Assembly (NCBI GenBank): GCA_030704615.1
Contig: CM060734.1
Coordinates: 21,516,001 to 21,576,000 of the forward strand
Source: Takakia lepidozioides
Lineage: Eukaryota > Streptophyta > Takakiopsida > Takakiales > Takakiaceae
DNA length: 60,000 nucleotides
Reading direction: 5' to 3'
Made by a program: the position numbers and the translations under genes. This document shows positions 10,474 through 21,849 of the stretch, piece after piece; within the stretch, counting starts at the first letter, position 1, and each line of letters opens with the position of its first letter. Below the pieces are notes generated by a model. That model saw nothing but the letters and a program-made list of their open reading frames with translations. It had not been told where the DNA came from and searched no databases.

Positions 10474-11490
10474 AAGGGGCCAAGCGGTCAGTATCCCACA
10501 CACCCTGCGAAGGATGACTCCATTGTTTCTGTAATGTTGTCCAATGAATTCAAGTTAATGCATTGTGAAGCCAATAAGAAGCTTAGGAAGGAGAGAGTGC
10601 ACCCTCTCATGACTCAATGTCACATAGGGCACCTCTCGTTTTCATGTGTTGTTGACACAGGCTGTACCATGTTTGTTGTTCCATTGTCCGTGGTTCGACT
10701 ACTTGGTCTCAAACTCACTCCAGCCAAGGGTCATTGCAGATGGCACATGTTATGAACCCCTAGGTTTGGTCACCATCCCCATTAAGGTCAGTTGCAAGTC
10801 GGTCACACTGACTTGTACATATCGTCACCATTGGTGAGCAATTGCTGTTAGGCTTGGATTGGATGTGTGCTGTAGGGGCAAAGATTGATGTGGTTGAAAA
10901 CATCATGTGGCTTGCCAGTGGCAGCTCCTCCCCCCACAAGGTGCAGCTCAACTCTATCTCCTTGCCCGCTGGTTGTGCCACATCTCTCCCACATGCGAAC
11001 CATTGTTGCTGAAACAAAGCGGCAGGCGGGTGAGCAATACAACTGGACACGCTACTTTAACTTTGCCAAGACAGCCCCCTTCACCCCGTATCAATGGCAG
11101 TCACCTTTGTCTGGTAAGAAGAGTGGCCCTCCCATTCCAATCCCAGGTAACACCACTCTTCTTCGCAATCCCGCTGACTTTGTCATACCTGCCTCCTCCC
11201 AAAAGATTGTTTCTCTTTGCCTCACCTTTCTTTGTCCACAAGGTCATTATCTTGAAGTCGAGGGGTGGATACTCTTGATGCTTTCCAAACATTGTTTGAT
11301 TGCATCTGGGGTGCTGGATCGGGGCTTTCGAGGGGAGCTCAGACTTCTTGTTGCCAACCCAGAACGCATACCTATCACCATCCGCAAGGGTCAGGTCCTC
11401 GCTCGACTCACTGCCACCCCATTGACAGATTTAGGAGAGGTGCAACATGCTTTAAGTTTTGCTGACATTGGCCTGTCGATGATCTTGTAG
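10474..11490 (+). pseudogene. Protease and dUTPase-like domain of the interrupted gypsy element
   Basis: The protease region (about 10,600-10,880) has the catalytic-type motif CVVDTGCTMFVV and a following LLGLDWMCAVGAKIDV segment, but is broken by two or three frameshifts. The next frame (about 11,000-11,440) holds a dUTPase-like fold. PADFVIPA resembles motif 1, LSKHCLIASGVLDRGFRGEL matches the S-L-A to G-V-I-D-x-x-Y-R-G-E core (motifs 2-3, with the catalytic Asp), and ITIRKGQVLARL matches motif 4. dUTPase keeps uracil out of DNA by hydrolysing dUTP and would act during cDNA synthesis. The Arg-Ser of motif 2 is not preserved. The domain sits between protease and RT. Confidence 0.68.
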
Positions 11491-13149
11491 ATCAATTGCA
11501 TCTCTTAGCACAATCTGTCACTGCACCCAAGGTCAGTCCCCTGACTCCTGCGCAATCTGCTCATCTTGATCAAGTTCTAACTGATATCAAAATAGGCTCT
11601 GGTCTCACTGAAAATGAAAGGTCTCGTCTATATCGTGTTATTCGTGACAATCTTGATGTTTTCAGTGCTGGTTCTCATGATTTGGGATGTACCGAGGTTC
11701 TTCATCACGACATTATCACTAAAGGTAGCCCTGTCAAACAATATGTTTATAGAGAGAGCGTCAAAGAGCGCGAAATTATGCAAATCGAACTAACCAAGAT
11801 GCTGGATGCAAGAGTTATTAAACCCTCTATTTCCCCCTGGGCCAGCCCCATCGTGTTGGTTGCCAAGAAAGATGGTACCACCCATTTCTGTGTTGATTTC
11901 CGACGTCTCAATGCCCTAACAAAAAAAAATGTATATCCTTTACCTCGCATTAATGATACTTTGGATCAACTCAATGGTGCCACTCTCTTCTCTTCCTTGG
12001 ATCTTGCTGCGGGTTTTTGGCAGGTTCCACTCACAGAGTCAGCCAAGGAGAAAGCTATGTTTACTTGTAAGATGGGCCTCTTTCAGTTTGAAACCATGTC
12101 TTTTGGATTATGTAATGCTACTGCCACCTTTCAACGTCTCATGGATGTTGTTCTAGGGAACTTGCGCTGGGAGTATGCATTAGTATATGTTGATGACATC
12201 AACGTTTACTCAGCTGACTTTGATTCTCACATGCTGGATCTGAAGCGCGTTTTGTGCAGGCTTAGAGGAGCCGGTCTCAAAGTGAAAGCCAAGAAATGTG
12301 ACATGTGCATGACGGAGCTTCATTTTCTTGGCCACCTTCTCTCAGCCCAAGGCATTAGCCCTGACCCTGCCAAAATTCAGGCTGTCTGGGAATATCCTAC
12401 TCCACGTGACAAAAATTGTGTCCGTGCTTTTCTTGGGTTAGCCTCTTACTATCGTCGTTTCATTAAACATTTTGCTCACATTGCCGCTGCGCTTAATCAG
12501 TTGTTATGCAAAGATGTTCGCTTTCTTTGGGGCAAGTCCCAAATCACTGCTTTTGAGAAACTCAAAATTGCCCTCACCAATGCACCCATTCTGGTCTTTC
12601 CTGATTTTTCCCTGCCATGCTTCTGACCTGGCTGTTTCAGCTATTCTATGCCAAAAGAGAAATGGCACGGAACATGTGGTGGCCTATGCTTCCAGGCGGT
12701 TTGACAAACATGAAAAGAACTATAGTATCACTGATAAAGAGGGCCTTGCAGTCATTTTTGCCAGGGTGAAACATTTCCGGCAGTATCTCCATGGCTGCCC
12801 CTTTGTTATTCAGACTGATCATCTTCCATTGAAGGCTCTCAAAACCCCACGAGCACTCTTGGGACGCTTGGCTTGGTGGTCACTTACTCTTCAAATGTTT
12901 GAGTACGACATTGAGTATAAGAAGGGCAAAGCCAACAGCAATGCTGATGCTCTCACACGCACTGAGACTAAGTCCTCTGACCCTTATGTTACCTTAGATG
13001 ACCTTGCACACTGCTTACCATCTGGTGCTTCACACTTGCCTTCTTCCTCTCCTGACGGGTCCAATTTACTTGCTTTGTTTGCCACTGTTCCTTTTCTTCC
13101 ACCTGATCTCATGTCTGAATGGGATTTGCTCTCCTTTTCTGCTGGTTGA
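11478..13149 (+). pseudogene. Reverse transcriptase and RNase H of the interrupted gypsy element
   Basis: The RT frame (11,478-12,626) has the full finger-palm layout: SPWASPIVLVAKKDGT, CVDFRRLNALT, PLPRI, SSLDLAAGFWQVPL, FGLCNATATFQRLMD and the catalytic YVDD (about 12,187-12,198). A frameshift at about 12,620 passes into the RNase H frame, which keeps SDLAVSAILCQ, YSITDKEGLAVIFAR, QTDHLPLKAL and NSNADALTR. The frame ends at 13,149 with no integrase afterwards. The element is therefore 3' truncated or its integrase lies elsewhere; the satellite at 13.6 kb begins soon after. This is a Ty3/gypsy element of a clade other than the chromovirus. Confidence 0.88.
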
Positions 13150-13620
13150 GGTTGGTTTAGAGGTTGTACTGTCACGGTCATATTCTAGGTATGATATCAC
13201 TCTCTCTTCTCTGATTGAACTGTCCATTTCTCCTTCTAGTTCTGGTTTTGGCACTGAATCCTCTCCATAGGGAAATCTGCTTCTCTACTTCATTGTCCTT
13301 GGTTGCATCTTCATGAAGTCTCCCTTGTCATTCAGTTGAGCTGAAAGCCTTCCCCTGGAGATCACTGAGGCGGACACTCTGTTAGGCTCACACTAACCCA
13401 AGGGCTGGCTATGGCAGCTGCAACCATGGAGGACCTACTTTACCAAGCCCTCCTCCAGAAGTGTAAGACCAACACTCATCTGTCGGGCCTCTCTTCCCTC
13501 TCCTTAGGCAAGTCAACTATCATCTCCCCTCTCATCGGGAGGATGGCTCCATTAAGATTCGGACCTTATACCAAAAATCCGGGTAATGTAAATAACCGAA
13601 ATTAACCAAATTCCAATTTC
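13150..13620 (+). other. Unassigned sequence between retroelement and satellite
   Basis: Short frames only. No integrase, LTR or RNA motif is visible. The last 60 bases become AT-rich and grade into the satellite. Confidence 0.3.
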
Positions 13621-14085
13621 ATCCTGCAAGTAAATCATCCAAAATGGATGAACTTTGATAGATAAAAAATCCACCATCTGCCACCTTCATCCAAGAGGCG
13701 GAAAAGTTCATCCGGTATGGATGAACTAAGGGTGATGGTTAATTTTTTAGTAAAGGATTTCACCCAAAAAAAAGGAAATTCATCCGGTATGGATGATTCT
13801 GCCATAGGTAAATCAACTAATCCGATGACATCATCCGTCAAGTAAACAATTCATCCTGTGCGGATGAACGTAAGTAAATGGTTAAACACCCAGTAATGGA
13901 TTTCATCCGAAAAATACATCCAGTATGGATGAATTCTGCCAAAGGTAGATCAACGGACTAATGATTTCATCCGCAAAGTAGAAAGTTCATCCTTTATGGA
14001 TGAACTTATTCACATAGTTAATTACCCATCAACGAAATCCATCCACAAAGTAACCAGAAGTCATCCAATATGGATGAAAAATCTC
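13621..14085. repeat. Satellite A: 71-bp repeat with a TTCATCC...GGATGAA hairpin
   Basis: Seven hairpins start near 13,634, 13,705, 13,778, 13,849, 13,915, 13,984 and 14,059 (spacing 66-75 bp). The best units are perfect: AGTTCATCC, a 5-base loop, GGATGAACT at 13,705-13,727 and again at 13,984-14,006. Spacers are related but diverged, most sharing GATTTCATCCGCAAAGTA-like sequence, so this is a degenerate tandem repeat in which the hairpin is the best kept part. No transposase is nearby. Confidence 0.85.
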
Positions 14086-14162
14086 AAGATGGTTAATTAG
14101 GGGTTAGGTAACATACCACTGGTCTTAAACTATCAAGTTTTAAAAGAACCAGCCAGATCCAA

Positions 14163-14273
14163 TGAGGGAGGGAGAGAGAGGGAGAGAGAGGGAACCCACC
14201 AACTATCCCCTGGTATGGCAGCTCCTTATGGAGTGAGTGTGGTATGCACTCACCCCGTAAGGGAGTGCATACC
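14163..14273. repeat. GA-rich microsatellite and an 11-bp hairpin
   Basis: GGGAGGGAGAGAGAGGGAGA-type repeats at 14,163-14,193 are followed at 14,241-14,273 by an inverted repeat with arms GGTATGCACTC / GAGTGCATACC. Confidence 0.7.
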
Positions 14274-14383
14274 AAATCCCATCACATAAATGATCTCCCT
14301 CTACTTTGTAGTATTTGTTTCTGGTTTACTGATGAACCATAGAAATAAATATGCCTACAATCTCCATACTCCCAGGTCAAGGG

Positions 14384-14911
14384 ACAAACGAAGGTACAAC
14401 AACACTTACATCATAATGTAGAGTTTTACCTTTTAGCTTCACATAAGCTCTGGTAATGGAAAGATGAGGCCAATGAAGGGACCTCAACTCCGAAGTTCAT
14501 GAAGCAACAGACAGGAAAGAAACTTTTATCAGCCCTTTAATGTTTGCCTAGCCCATGTTTTGGGTACCACATGGGTACAAAACCAATGGGGGCAGGTTTA
14601 GGTAATGAATTTTCTGCCATTGGCATGTTCCAAGTTGGCAAGTTGTGACAAACGAAGGTACATCAACACATACATCAAAATGTAGAGTTTTACCTTTTAG
14701 CTTATATATAAGCTCTGGTGACCGGAAGAAGAGGCCAGTGAAAGAACCCTCAATTCCCAAGGTCATAAAGTAACAATCAGGAAAGAATCATATATCAGAC
14801 TTTTAGTGTTTACCCGCCCCTTGTTTTGGGTACAACATGTGTACAAAACCAAAGGGGGCAGGTATTGGGACTTAGGTAATGAAATCTGGCAGGGGTTTAC
14901 CACCTGGTATT
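14384..14911. repeat. Tandem duplication with 264-bp period
   Basis: The segment beginning ACAAACGAAGGTAC at 14,384 recurs at 14,648. Both copies run through TGTAGAGTTTTACCTTTTAG and AAGCTCTGG to a GGGGGCAGGT-containing end. Similarity is about 80 percent by eye. Not coding. It could be part of the long terminal or untranslated region of the retroelement whose gag lies at 15.2-16.1 kb. Confidence 0.7.
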
Positions 14912-15227
14912 CAGACAAAACATCTACCAGCAGCATATCAGAATTGGGTATTTTTTATGGTGCTACAAAGAGCAAAGCCATGACCAGGGAAGCATAGAAA
15001 CATTTGAGCCAAAGAAATGGAACTCATTCTTATCATAAGGTATCTAAATGACATAAGGCATCGGCTACAGGGGACCGGCAAACAAGAGTAATGTGCATTG
15101 ACCGGATCATGTGTAAGATGTACACGTCTACTCCAGTAAGTTGTCTTACCAGGGCCTAGCTCAAAATATCAGCATTCAGAAGCCCTGTAGATGTTCTATG
15201 CTTATCTTAGGTACCTTCAAGGATGCC

Positions 15228-16140
15228 TTACTCTCCATGCCCAATCGGCCAACATATTTTTGCTGGAGAAGATCTTACCTTATGAAGGACTTGCTTGCTC
15301 CACACCATGGTCATGGCGGAACAATTCTCAGTAGAATGGTTATCCATTTTACAGGTAGTACAGTGTTTCTCCTTCATGTGGCATTCAGCCGTGGTATGGC
15401 CTTTATTCTGGCATTTTTTACCAAACACCCAACACCCTTCCTCCAATGTGTTGCAGCCTCTGTGGCATATTTTTTCAAGATTTCTTCTAGTCTTTTCTCA
15501 TAGTTGTCCCTCTTCAACTTTTCCTTCTTCTTGCTCTTCCTCTTGAGCTCTTGCTCTTCTTCCTCATCTGACTCATCTTCAGAGTCCTCATCATCCCTTT
15601 TATCTCTCCTGAGCATTCCCAATTGCTCAATTCTGTTGGCTGTTTCGAATGCCTCCTCCACCGTATTATGGGGTAGCATATCCACTTTCTTTTGTAATTC
15701 AGGTCTTAGTCCACTCACAAACCATGTCTTCTGTAACCCTGGTGCTGGTACAGCAGCCAGCTTTTTCATCATTAACTACATCTTTTCCATGTACTCTTCA
15801 ACAGTTTCATGCTTCTTTTGCCTTAACTGTTGTAAACTCCCATACACTTCATCCTCAGTTTTGCTTGTCCTGAACCTGTTCCGGAATGCTGTACTAAGGC
15901 CATTCCAGGTTAGGAAATGATTATTAGGAAACCTTGCATACCATTCACTTGCTTTCTTGATAAGTGAACAAGGAAACAGTCTCATCTTGGCATCATCGCC
16001 ATTCTCATTGTTCACAATACACATGTGCTCGAATTGGCTGATGTGTACATCAGGATCCTCTTTCCCTGCATATATTGGAAAAGGTGGTTTTGCCCGTGTT
16101 GGAGGTACCGCCATCTGTGGCCCTACACCCTGCCCACTGA
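15228..16140 (-). pseudogene. Gag relic of another LTR retrotransposon
   Basis: Read leftwards from about 16,140, the frame holds a retrotrans_gag domain (KASEWYARFPNNHFLTWNGL, then FRNRFR and HETVEEYMEKM). It hits a TAG at 15,776-15,778 and continues in the same frame (LAAVPAPGLQKTWFVSGLRP) into an acidic-basic linker. After a frameshift near 15,440, zinc knuckles follow: a perfect CTTCKMDNHSTENC and an upstream one lacking its first Cys. The TAG sits where CAG (Gln) fits. Pol is absent; the fragment ends near 15,228. The junction with the methyltransferase-like gene at about 16,140 is abrupt. Confidence 0.82.
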
Positions 16141-16142
16141 CC

Positions 16143-18934
16143 AGACGATAGTGAGATGGCTTGAAATTTGGAATTCAGATCAGACAGTGAAGGACCTGAA
16201 TCAGTTCCCGAAAAACACAATCCAGCCTGGCACGAAGGTGGAGGGCATCAGTGACACGGTGTTTGAAACCTGGCTTTACAAGGCCACATTTTGGAGTCAG
16301 GTATGTATCTTCTCTAGTGCCTACCTTCACGCAATTCTGCAATGTTTTTTCGGAGTGGAAACCTGACAGATGTTTCCTTGGCAGCTGGAGAAGCGCGCCA
16401 TACTAGTGCTCGAGCAAAATTTGAAGGACTTGAATATTTCAATGGTTTCCTCACCACAGATGACCTTAGAGGCTTACATTCGGAAGTGGAAAAGGCTCAC
16501 CTGGCGATACTGTTTTTTCCGGGAATTCTCGAAGGAGTGGAACATTTTGAGGTCCAACGATTTTGACAGTCAGGTTGGGGGTGAGTGGGCCATGATGCGG
16601 ATTGTCTACAGATGCACTCTCATATGCCCATCCTTGTATTTCATTGCGATGATCGTTGGCGATCATCGCAATTTTCTGTTGCTTACTGTGACCAACTCCA
16701 ACAGACAGGGCCGTTCCCAGGCTGCGAAGTCATTCTCATTCATGGAAGGAAGTGATGATTGGCACCGATCATCACTTTCACTACTGTAAGCTTTTGCAGA
16801 GAATCCTTCATTTCACCCAGAATAGTGAAGAACATTGTTTTGCTTTCGTGTTTCAGTCCTACACCTTTCCCACATTGGAAATTGGATTTTTCATCAAAAT
16901 GTGATGATCGGCGGCGATCATCACATTCTCTCGTTCTGCAGTGTGGTTCTTGCAAGGGAGTTGGATATCCATGTGCAGTCTCTCTCTTTAGGGAATGTAC
17001 TGATGATTGGCGGCGATCATCACATTCTCCTATTTTGTGAATTGACATTTTGGGAGTTGCTTTGGGGTTGCGAGTTTGCACGTACACAAAATATGTGCTC
17101 ATGGAGGGAAAACACTTGAGCGGCGTCCCTGATTATCTCGACATGTGGTCGGATCCTGCCAATGACCCAACCCTGTACAGAGCCGGGATTTTGAGGGACT
17201 GGAGTCCTGCCCATTTCCAGGACTGCGGATGGTACCTTGACTGCCCTCCTGAGCACACGACGTTTCAAGAACAACACATGAAACATATGAACAACCATGC
17301 GGAATGCTGGCGCCTCTCGACGACGACGAGTACCAGAGAAATATAGCTGCATTGGCCACGAAGGAACCTGCCCGGCAGGGAACGCCTTAGAAGGGCAAAA
17401 AGGCGGGGCGTAAGGTGAAAGACAAGGATGCAAAGGGTTCGGAGGTTATCACCAAGTCACTTGCCAAGGTAAAAGAGAAGGAGAAGGAGAAGGAGAAGGA
17501 AAAATATAAGGAAAAGGACAAAAACATGACCGCTGGGAGGTATACCGGGACTATTGAGTGCGTTTTCGATGCCAGGCCACACCCTTCCCAAGCGGACTTG
17601 CCAAGGGGAGATTAAGATTGTCAATGAGGGATGGCTGGCCATGATGCAGGAAGAAAGGGTACTCGGGTGTACCGTCGCCGACTTGGGACGACATGATCTC
17701 TTTCCTTAATCTGGTGAGAATCTTTCTTTTTGTCTGGGTGCAATGAAAGTGTAATTGCCAACATCGGTTTGTGTTTGTCTTCTTCCCTCTTTTTCGATGG
17801 TTCTCAAATTGGGCTTGTCTGTCGCAGGTGAGCACTGGGCCCTCCTACGTTTGCGGTGTGCAGAAATCCTTCGCCGCTGACATGGTCATTCTGGACATCC
17901 CGGACGGCCAGCCAGTTCCTGATGTTCCTCCAAAGGACGAGATGCCAACCTGGAACAAATTCGATGACAACTACTGGAGTTGGGTGTTCGGGTTCTGCAA
18001 TACTTTCTTTTCGGATGCAGGAACTCTTCTGCTGTTTCAGTCTTGTGACAAGGAGAGTCGTCGGGCATTGGCATCTTACCTGAAGTCGTCTGGGTTTGAA
18101 GTTCTTCGGACATGGAATTGTGTCAACATCCTCTACCTTGCGAAAGGGGGTTGTCATGGACAGCTGGTACGACTTTCCCATCCTGACTGAGCTTTTTTCA
18201 CTAGTGTTCTATATTTGTAGTGCCTTGCTCTTGCAGAATTTCCCTTAGGAGACCAGACAGCACTCCCTGGAGAGGTGCAAGGGAGAGAACCCCAGCGTTC
18301 ATGCAAACTCTCTTGGAGTCATACAACCACCATTCGGCACGGGTGGTCGACCTCTCCGTATCCACAGGTTCATTCTCGCCCTGTGTTTTAATTTTTTATT
18401 TCATCTTTGCTTTTGGCAGCCCCTCTAACCTGTTTATGTATTTTTGTTTGAGGCAGGTGCGACTTACCATGCTTGCAAGGCAGGCGGAAGAAGCCTTTTG
18501 GGCATGGATGGGGACTCGGACCTATTCAAGAGTGTCCTCCTCCCCCTTCTGTCCGGCTCAACGTCGAGCACACAGACTGAAAAGATTCAAATCCGGAATG
18601 ATGAGGATCCCGAAGACAATCAGGTCGACAATGACTTTTCATGTGAGAGTGTCTGCCATGGACTTCTCATTTGTCTTTGGGTGCTATGTTAGCGCGCAAA
18701 CATCATTTTATGAGTAATATCAATTTTCTGGGTCTCCCTTGCAGGAAAGGCAACTGTGGGTCTTTAGGAGCCTCCATGATGTGGGACGATTCGGTATTCG
18801 ACAGCCCCCTGCCCAGTTTCGTGCTTCCTGTGTATGCGGATGCAATGGCACTTCGCATGTCCGAGGCTCCATCCCCTGACCCCATAATGTTTGCTCGCGG
18901 GTGTAGAGTAGATATCCCAGATCCGGAGTTCTGA
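16143..18934 (+). pseudogene. N4/N6-type DNA methyltransferase-like gene, copy A
   Basis: A spliced gene fragment; exon borders are inferred by comparison with copy B (minus strand, 21,850-25,070): up to 16,300; 16,385-16,611; 17,082-17,713; 17,828-18,166; 18,237-18,367; 18,457 to about 18,648; 18,745-18,934. Exon 3 has a YVLMEG...PDYLDMWSDPAN block and a Lys-Glu rich tract. Exon 4 has ADMVILDIPDG, placed like catalytic motif IV (normally DPPY/W), then YWSWVFGFCNTFFSDAGTLL. Exons 5-6 give VVDLSVSTG plus ATYHACKAGGRSLLGMDGD, resembling the AdoMet-binding motif I of beta-order MTases. DPPY is not conserved. Decay: TAG at 17,388 where copy B has CAG, lost GT at 16,612 and lost AG at 17,080-17,081. 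Family assignment is by motif resemblance only. Confidence 0.62.
16644..17027. repeat. Intronic palindrome array C (GATGATCG...CGATCATC)
   Basis: Four hairpins lie inside the second intron of copy A. At 16,644-16,671 there are 12-bp perfect arms (TTGCGATGATCG, loop TTGG). At 16,751-16,776 there is one mismatch. At 16,898-16,927 there are 13-bp perfect arms (AATGTGATGATCG, loop GCGG). The last is at about 16,993-17,026. A fifth member with loop GTGT is at 22,789-22,812 in an intron of copy B. Spacing here is about 100-150 bp. Sequence between hairpins is not obviously repeated. Confidence 0.85.
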
Positions 18935-19196
18935 AATTCTTAGACTTGGATGCAGAGGATGCGGGGATATGTTATGCTGAGTCCGAGTCAGATTGAGCTT
19001 CACAGTTTCTATGTACTCTTTTCATCCTCATAAAAGAATTTTGACTTGTTCCGACTGTTCATTTGTCCCAAGTAGGAACGGAATCTTTAATTACAAAATA
19101 TACATTCAAGGGTTGACATGGCCCACATGATATTGACAGACAAGAAAATCCAACAAAGTTTGCAATTGCTTTCAGGGAGAAAACTTCATCAATCCT

Positions 19197-19365
19197 TCGT
19201 AGTGTTCGCACTCATTCATCTTACATTCATCCATCCTGCATTCATCAATCTTTTGCGTTGTTCGCACTCATCCATGTTATATTCATCCATTCTACATCCA
19301 TCCATCCTACATCCATCTAATGTTTTCATCCCTCTTTCATCACTCATTCATCCACTTGCACTACT
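19197..19365. repeat. ATTCATCC-type minisatellite, left arm of the inverted duplication
   Basis: Irregular tandem repeats of CATTCATCC and CATCCATC lie downstream of copy A. The reverse complement pattern (GGATGAATG) occupies 21,300-21,560, downstream of copy B, as expected if both belong to the arms of one inverted duplication. Confidence 0.75.
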
Positions 19366-19427
19366 TACTACGCTATTTGAAAACTGTACAAGGGAGGAAT
19401 GCCCACATTGTGTTATTATGCCATCGT

Positions 19428-19570
19428 GCGTGTTTCCGCGGTAATGGGTGCTCTTCCGCGGAAATAGACCCTGCTTCTTCCCGAGCGGGATGGGCCCACG
19501 CCGACGTGGCGTGAGCCTGGATGTGCTCACATGCTCACACGCTCATGCGGCCAGGCTCACGCGGAGGCGT
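19428..19570. repeat. Inner arm of the inverted duplication (left)
   Basis: The GTTTCCGCGGTAATGGGTGC segment (about 19,432-19,451) through CCTGCTTCTTCCCGAGCG pairs with the complement of about 21,215-21,290, which reads GTTTCCGCGGTAAAGGGTGC. A local hairpin GTGAGCCTGG / CCAGGCTCAC lies at 19,511-19,520 and 19,551-19,560. Immediately inside is the LINE fragment. Confidence 0.75.
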
Positions 19571-21090
19571 CCCTGCTTCGAAAGCCAGGTAAGCCCCAAA
19601 TCTGTGCCCCAAGGATCACAATGATTGGAAGTAGAGTTGGCTGGCAGCAGACTTAGCAGCCCCACCGACTTCTCCCAATTGATCTTTAGCCAAGATGCAT
19701 GGCAGAAGTAGTCCAGAAAATTCAAAGCTGCGGACACATTCGAGGAAGAAGAATTGTCAATGAAAAGCGTGGTGTCGTCCACATACAGGGAGGATTTTAT
19801 AGAGGGTCCAATGAAGGGGCATGGGGAATGGATAGGCCCATAGAATCATTACGATTATCCATCAGATGTCCCAAGCCATCAGCGGCTATAAGAAAAAGAA
19901 AGGGAGCGAGGGGGCAACCCTGGCGAACAGATCTGAATAGCGGGAAAGACTTTGAAAGGACTCCATTGATCAATACCTTGCTGGATGCTGAGGATGGCAC
20001 AATACGAACCCAAGATAGGAAGTTCCCGGTGATCCCCGAGGCCTCAAGAGCTCCGAGAAGGTAGTCCCAATTAATGTTGTCAAAAGCCTTATGAAAATCC
20101 AGCATCAGACGCGCCAGGGGTTGTTGAGCAATAGCAGCAGAATGGAGGGCTTCGTTGGTGAGCAATATGTTATCCAGGATCATCCTACCTTTGAGAAATC
20201 TTGTTGGTTCAGGCCTAAGGAGCTTAGGCAGCAGGGGCTGCAGGCGCTGAGCTAAGGCCTTGGCAAGGATTTTATAAGTAGAGTTCAAAAGCGTAATAGG
20301 CCTATAGTTGCCCAGGTCATCCCTATTGCCTTTCTTGTAAATCAGGGTAATCACTCCTTGCGATAATTGAGATGGCATGATTCCTTTTGCAAGGATGTCA
20401 TTTGCCAAATCAAGCAAATCTTGAGCAATGCAGTCCCACATTGCCTTGAAGAACTCCACCGGAAGGCCGTCTAATCTTGGAGTTTTCATAGAACTGAGTG
20501 ATTCAATGGCATGCAACAGCTCCATGGATTCAAAGGACTTAGAAAGCAAGGCTTGGTCAGCAGCAGATAGCGTATTAGGGAAGGAGAGAAGAACCTCGTG
20601 CCTCGAGGCTTGGGAGTGGGAGGTGTCCAGAATTTTGGAGAAAAGAGCGGAGAAATGCAGAGCTGCGACCTCTGCCATTTCCTTGGGCTTGCTGAACTGT
20701 TGCCCAGAAGAATCTGAAATAGAGCTGATTATCGTGGCCTCCCTCCTATGTTTTGCCTTTTGAAAAAAGTATGCGTTCATCTTCTCTCCTTTGAGAGACC
20801 AATTAACCCCGGCTTTGATCCTCAAAAAGTGGTCTTTCTTCGCCTCCATAGACCTAAGATTTCTCTTTGTAGCCAGGTATGAGTCCATAGCAACAGGGTT
20901 TTGAATGCCCGCCTCCACCCTTTTATGGCAATGCATTAGGCATTTCGACAAGGCCTTGGACCCCTTGACCGTCATTACCGCCGGCACTAGAGGAGGCAAC
21001 CACAATGCTAGTATCTCTGCTCTCCACAAAAACTTCAAAATCCCTATTTCCCCCATATACAAATGCTTCAAAGCCATCCACTTGACAGCC
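19571..21090 (-). pseudogene. L1-type LINE reverse transcriptase fragment in the palindrome centre
   Basis: On the minus strand the frame has the standard plant L1 RT blocks: QGVITLIYKKGNRDDLGNYR, PITLLNSTYKILAKALAQRL, LMLDFHKAFDNINWDYLL and SVRQGCPLAPFLFLIAADGL. In another frame YVDDTTLF carries the catalytic DD (about 19,770-19,800). The endonuclease domain is missing upstream and the C-terminal finger downstream. The last long frame ends at 19,797 and a frameshift precedes YVDD. Both ends abut GC-rich CCAGGCTCACGC-type sequence of the inverted arms. The LINE is therefore either captured spacer or an insertion into the loop. It cannot transpose alone. Confidence 0.88.
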
Positions 21091-21295
21091 AGGGATGCCT
21101 CGGCGTGAGCCTGGTCACGTGAGCGCGTGAGCGCAACTGCGCTCACGCCACGTCACCTTGCGCCAATGCCACGTCACGGGGCTCACTCCACGTCATCACA
21201 CGTGAAGGCCGCGTCACCACGCGCCCAGAAAGAAGTGGAGTGTATTCCCGCGGATTGGCACCCTTTACCGCGGAAACAAGCTGGACGACATAATA
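21091..21295. repeat. Inner arm of the inverted duplication (right) with hairpin
   Basis: GGCGTGAGCCTGG at about 21,101 mirrors the left arm. A perfect hairpin GCGTGAGCGC / GCGCTCACGC lies at 21,125-21,148 with a 4-base loop. Repeats of CACGTCA follow. The outer part (21,215-21,290) is the complement of 19,432-19,505. Confidence 0.75.
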
Positions 21296-21299
21296 AAAG

Positions 21300-21560
21300 G
21301 CATTGAATAAAGGATGGATGAATGTACAGTTGGATGATAAACATATGGATGAGTGTGAAAAATGAATGTAGATGGATGAATGAGGGATGGATAAGAGTAA
21401 AATGGATGAATGTATAATGGATGTTGAGCAATGACAAAAATTCATGACAGGAAGATGCATGACCAAAACTTTTGACGAATGCACAACGTATATGAAATGA
21501 GTGTGGAAGGTTTGTGGGGTGGATTAAAGAGTACAGAGGATGAATGTACAATGGATGTTG
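21300..21560. repeat. GGATGAATG-type minisatellite, right arm
   Basis: Irregular repeats of GGATGAATG and ATGGATG, complementary to the left-arm minisatellite at 19,197-19,365. Contains two related copies of an AATGTACAATGGATGTTGA-like segment (about 21,410-21,430 and 21,543-21,560). Confidence 0.7.
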
Positions 21561-21849
21561 AACAAAGGAAAAAATTCATGAATGGAGCACGCATGAATAC
21601 ACTGTAGATGAATGCACAATGGATATGAGAAGAGTCAGGGAGGTTTGTGAGATGGATTCATACATATTGCAATTTAAATGAAAGTTGATTATGTGATTAT
21701 TATTTGTTCTAAAGGAACAACTACGGTGGAGGAAGGGGATTCAACGTTTTCCAGATAGTATGAAAATGAATATTAAAAGAATATAGTTCAGTCTGACTCA
21801 GAGTCAGTACAATGTATCCCCGCTTCCTCTGCATCTAAGTCTAAGTATT

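Noticed and set aside
15504-15920. Serine-rich plus-strand protein
   Set aside because: It is the antisense of the acidic linker of the minus-strand gag.
18935-18996. C-terminal extension of the methyltransferase-like gene (LDLDAEDAG...SESD)
   Set aside because: Similar in both copies, but the frame shared across the last exon of both ends earlier (18,934 and 21,850). Probably conserved 3' untranslated sequence, though not fully excluded.
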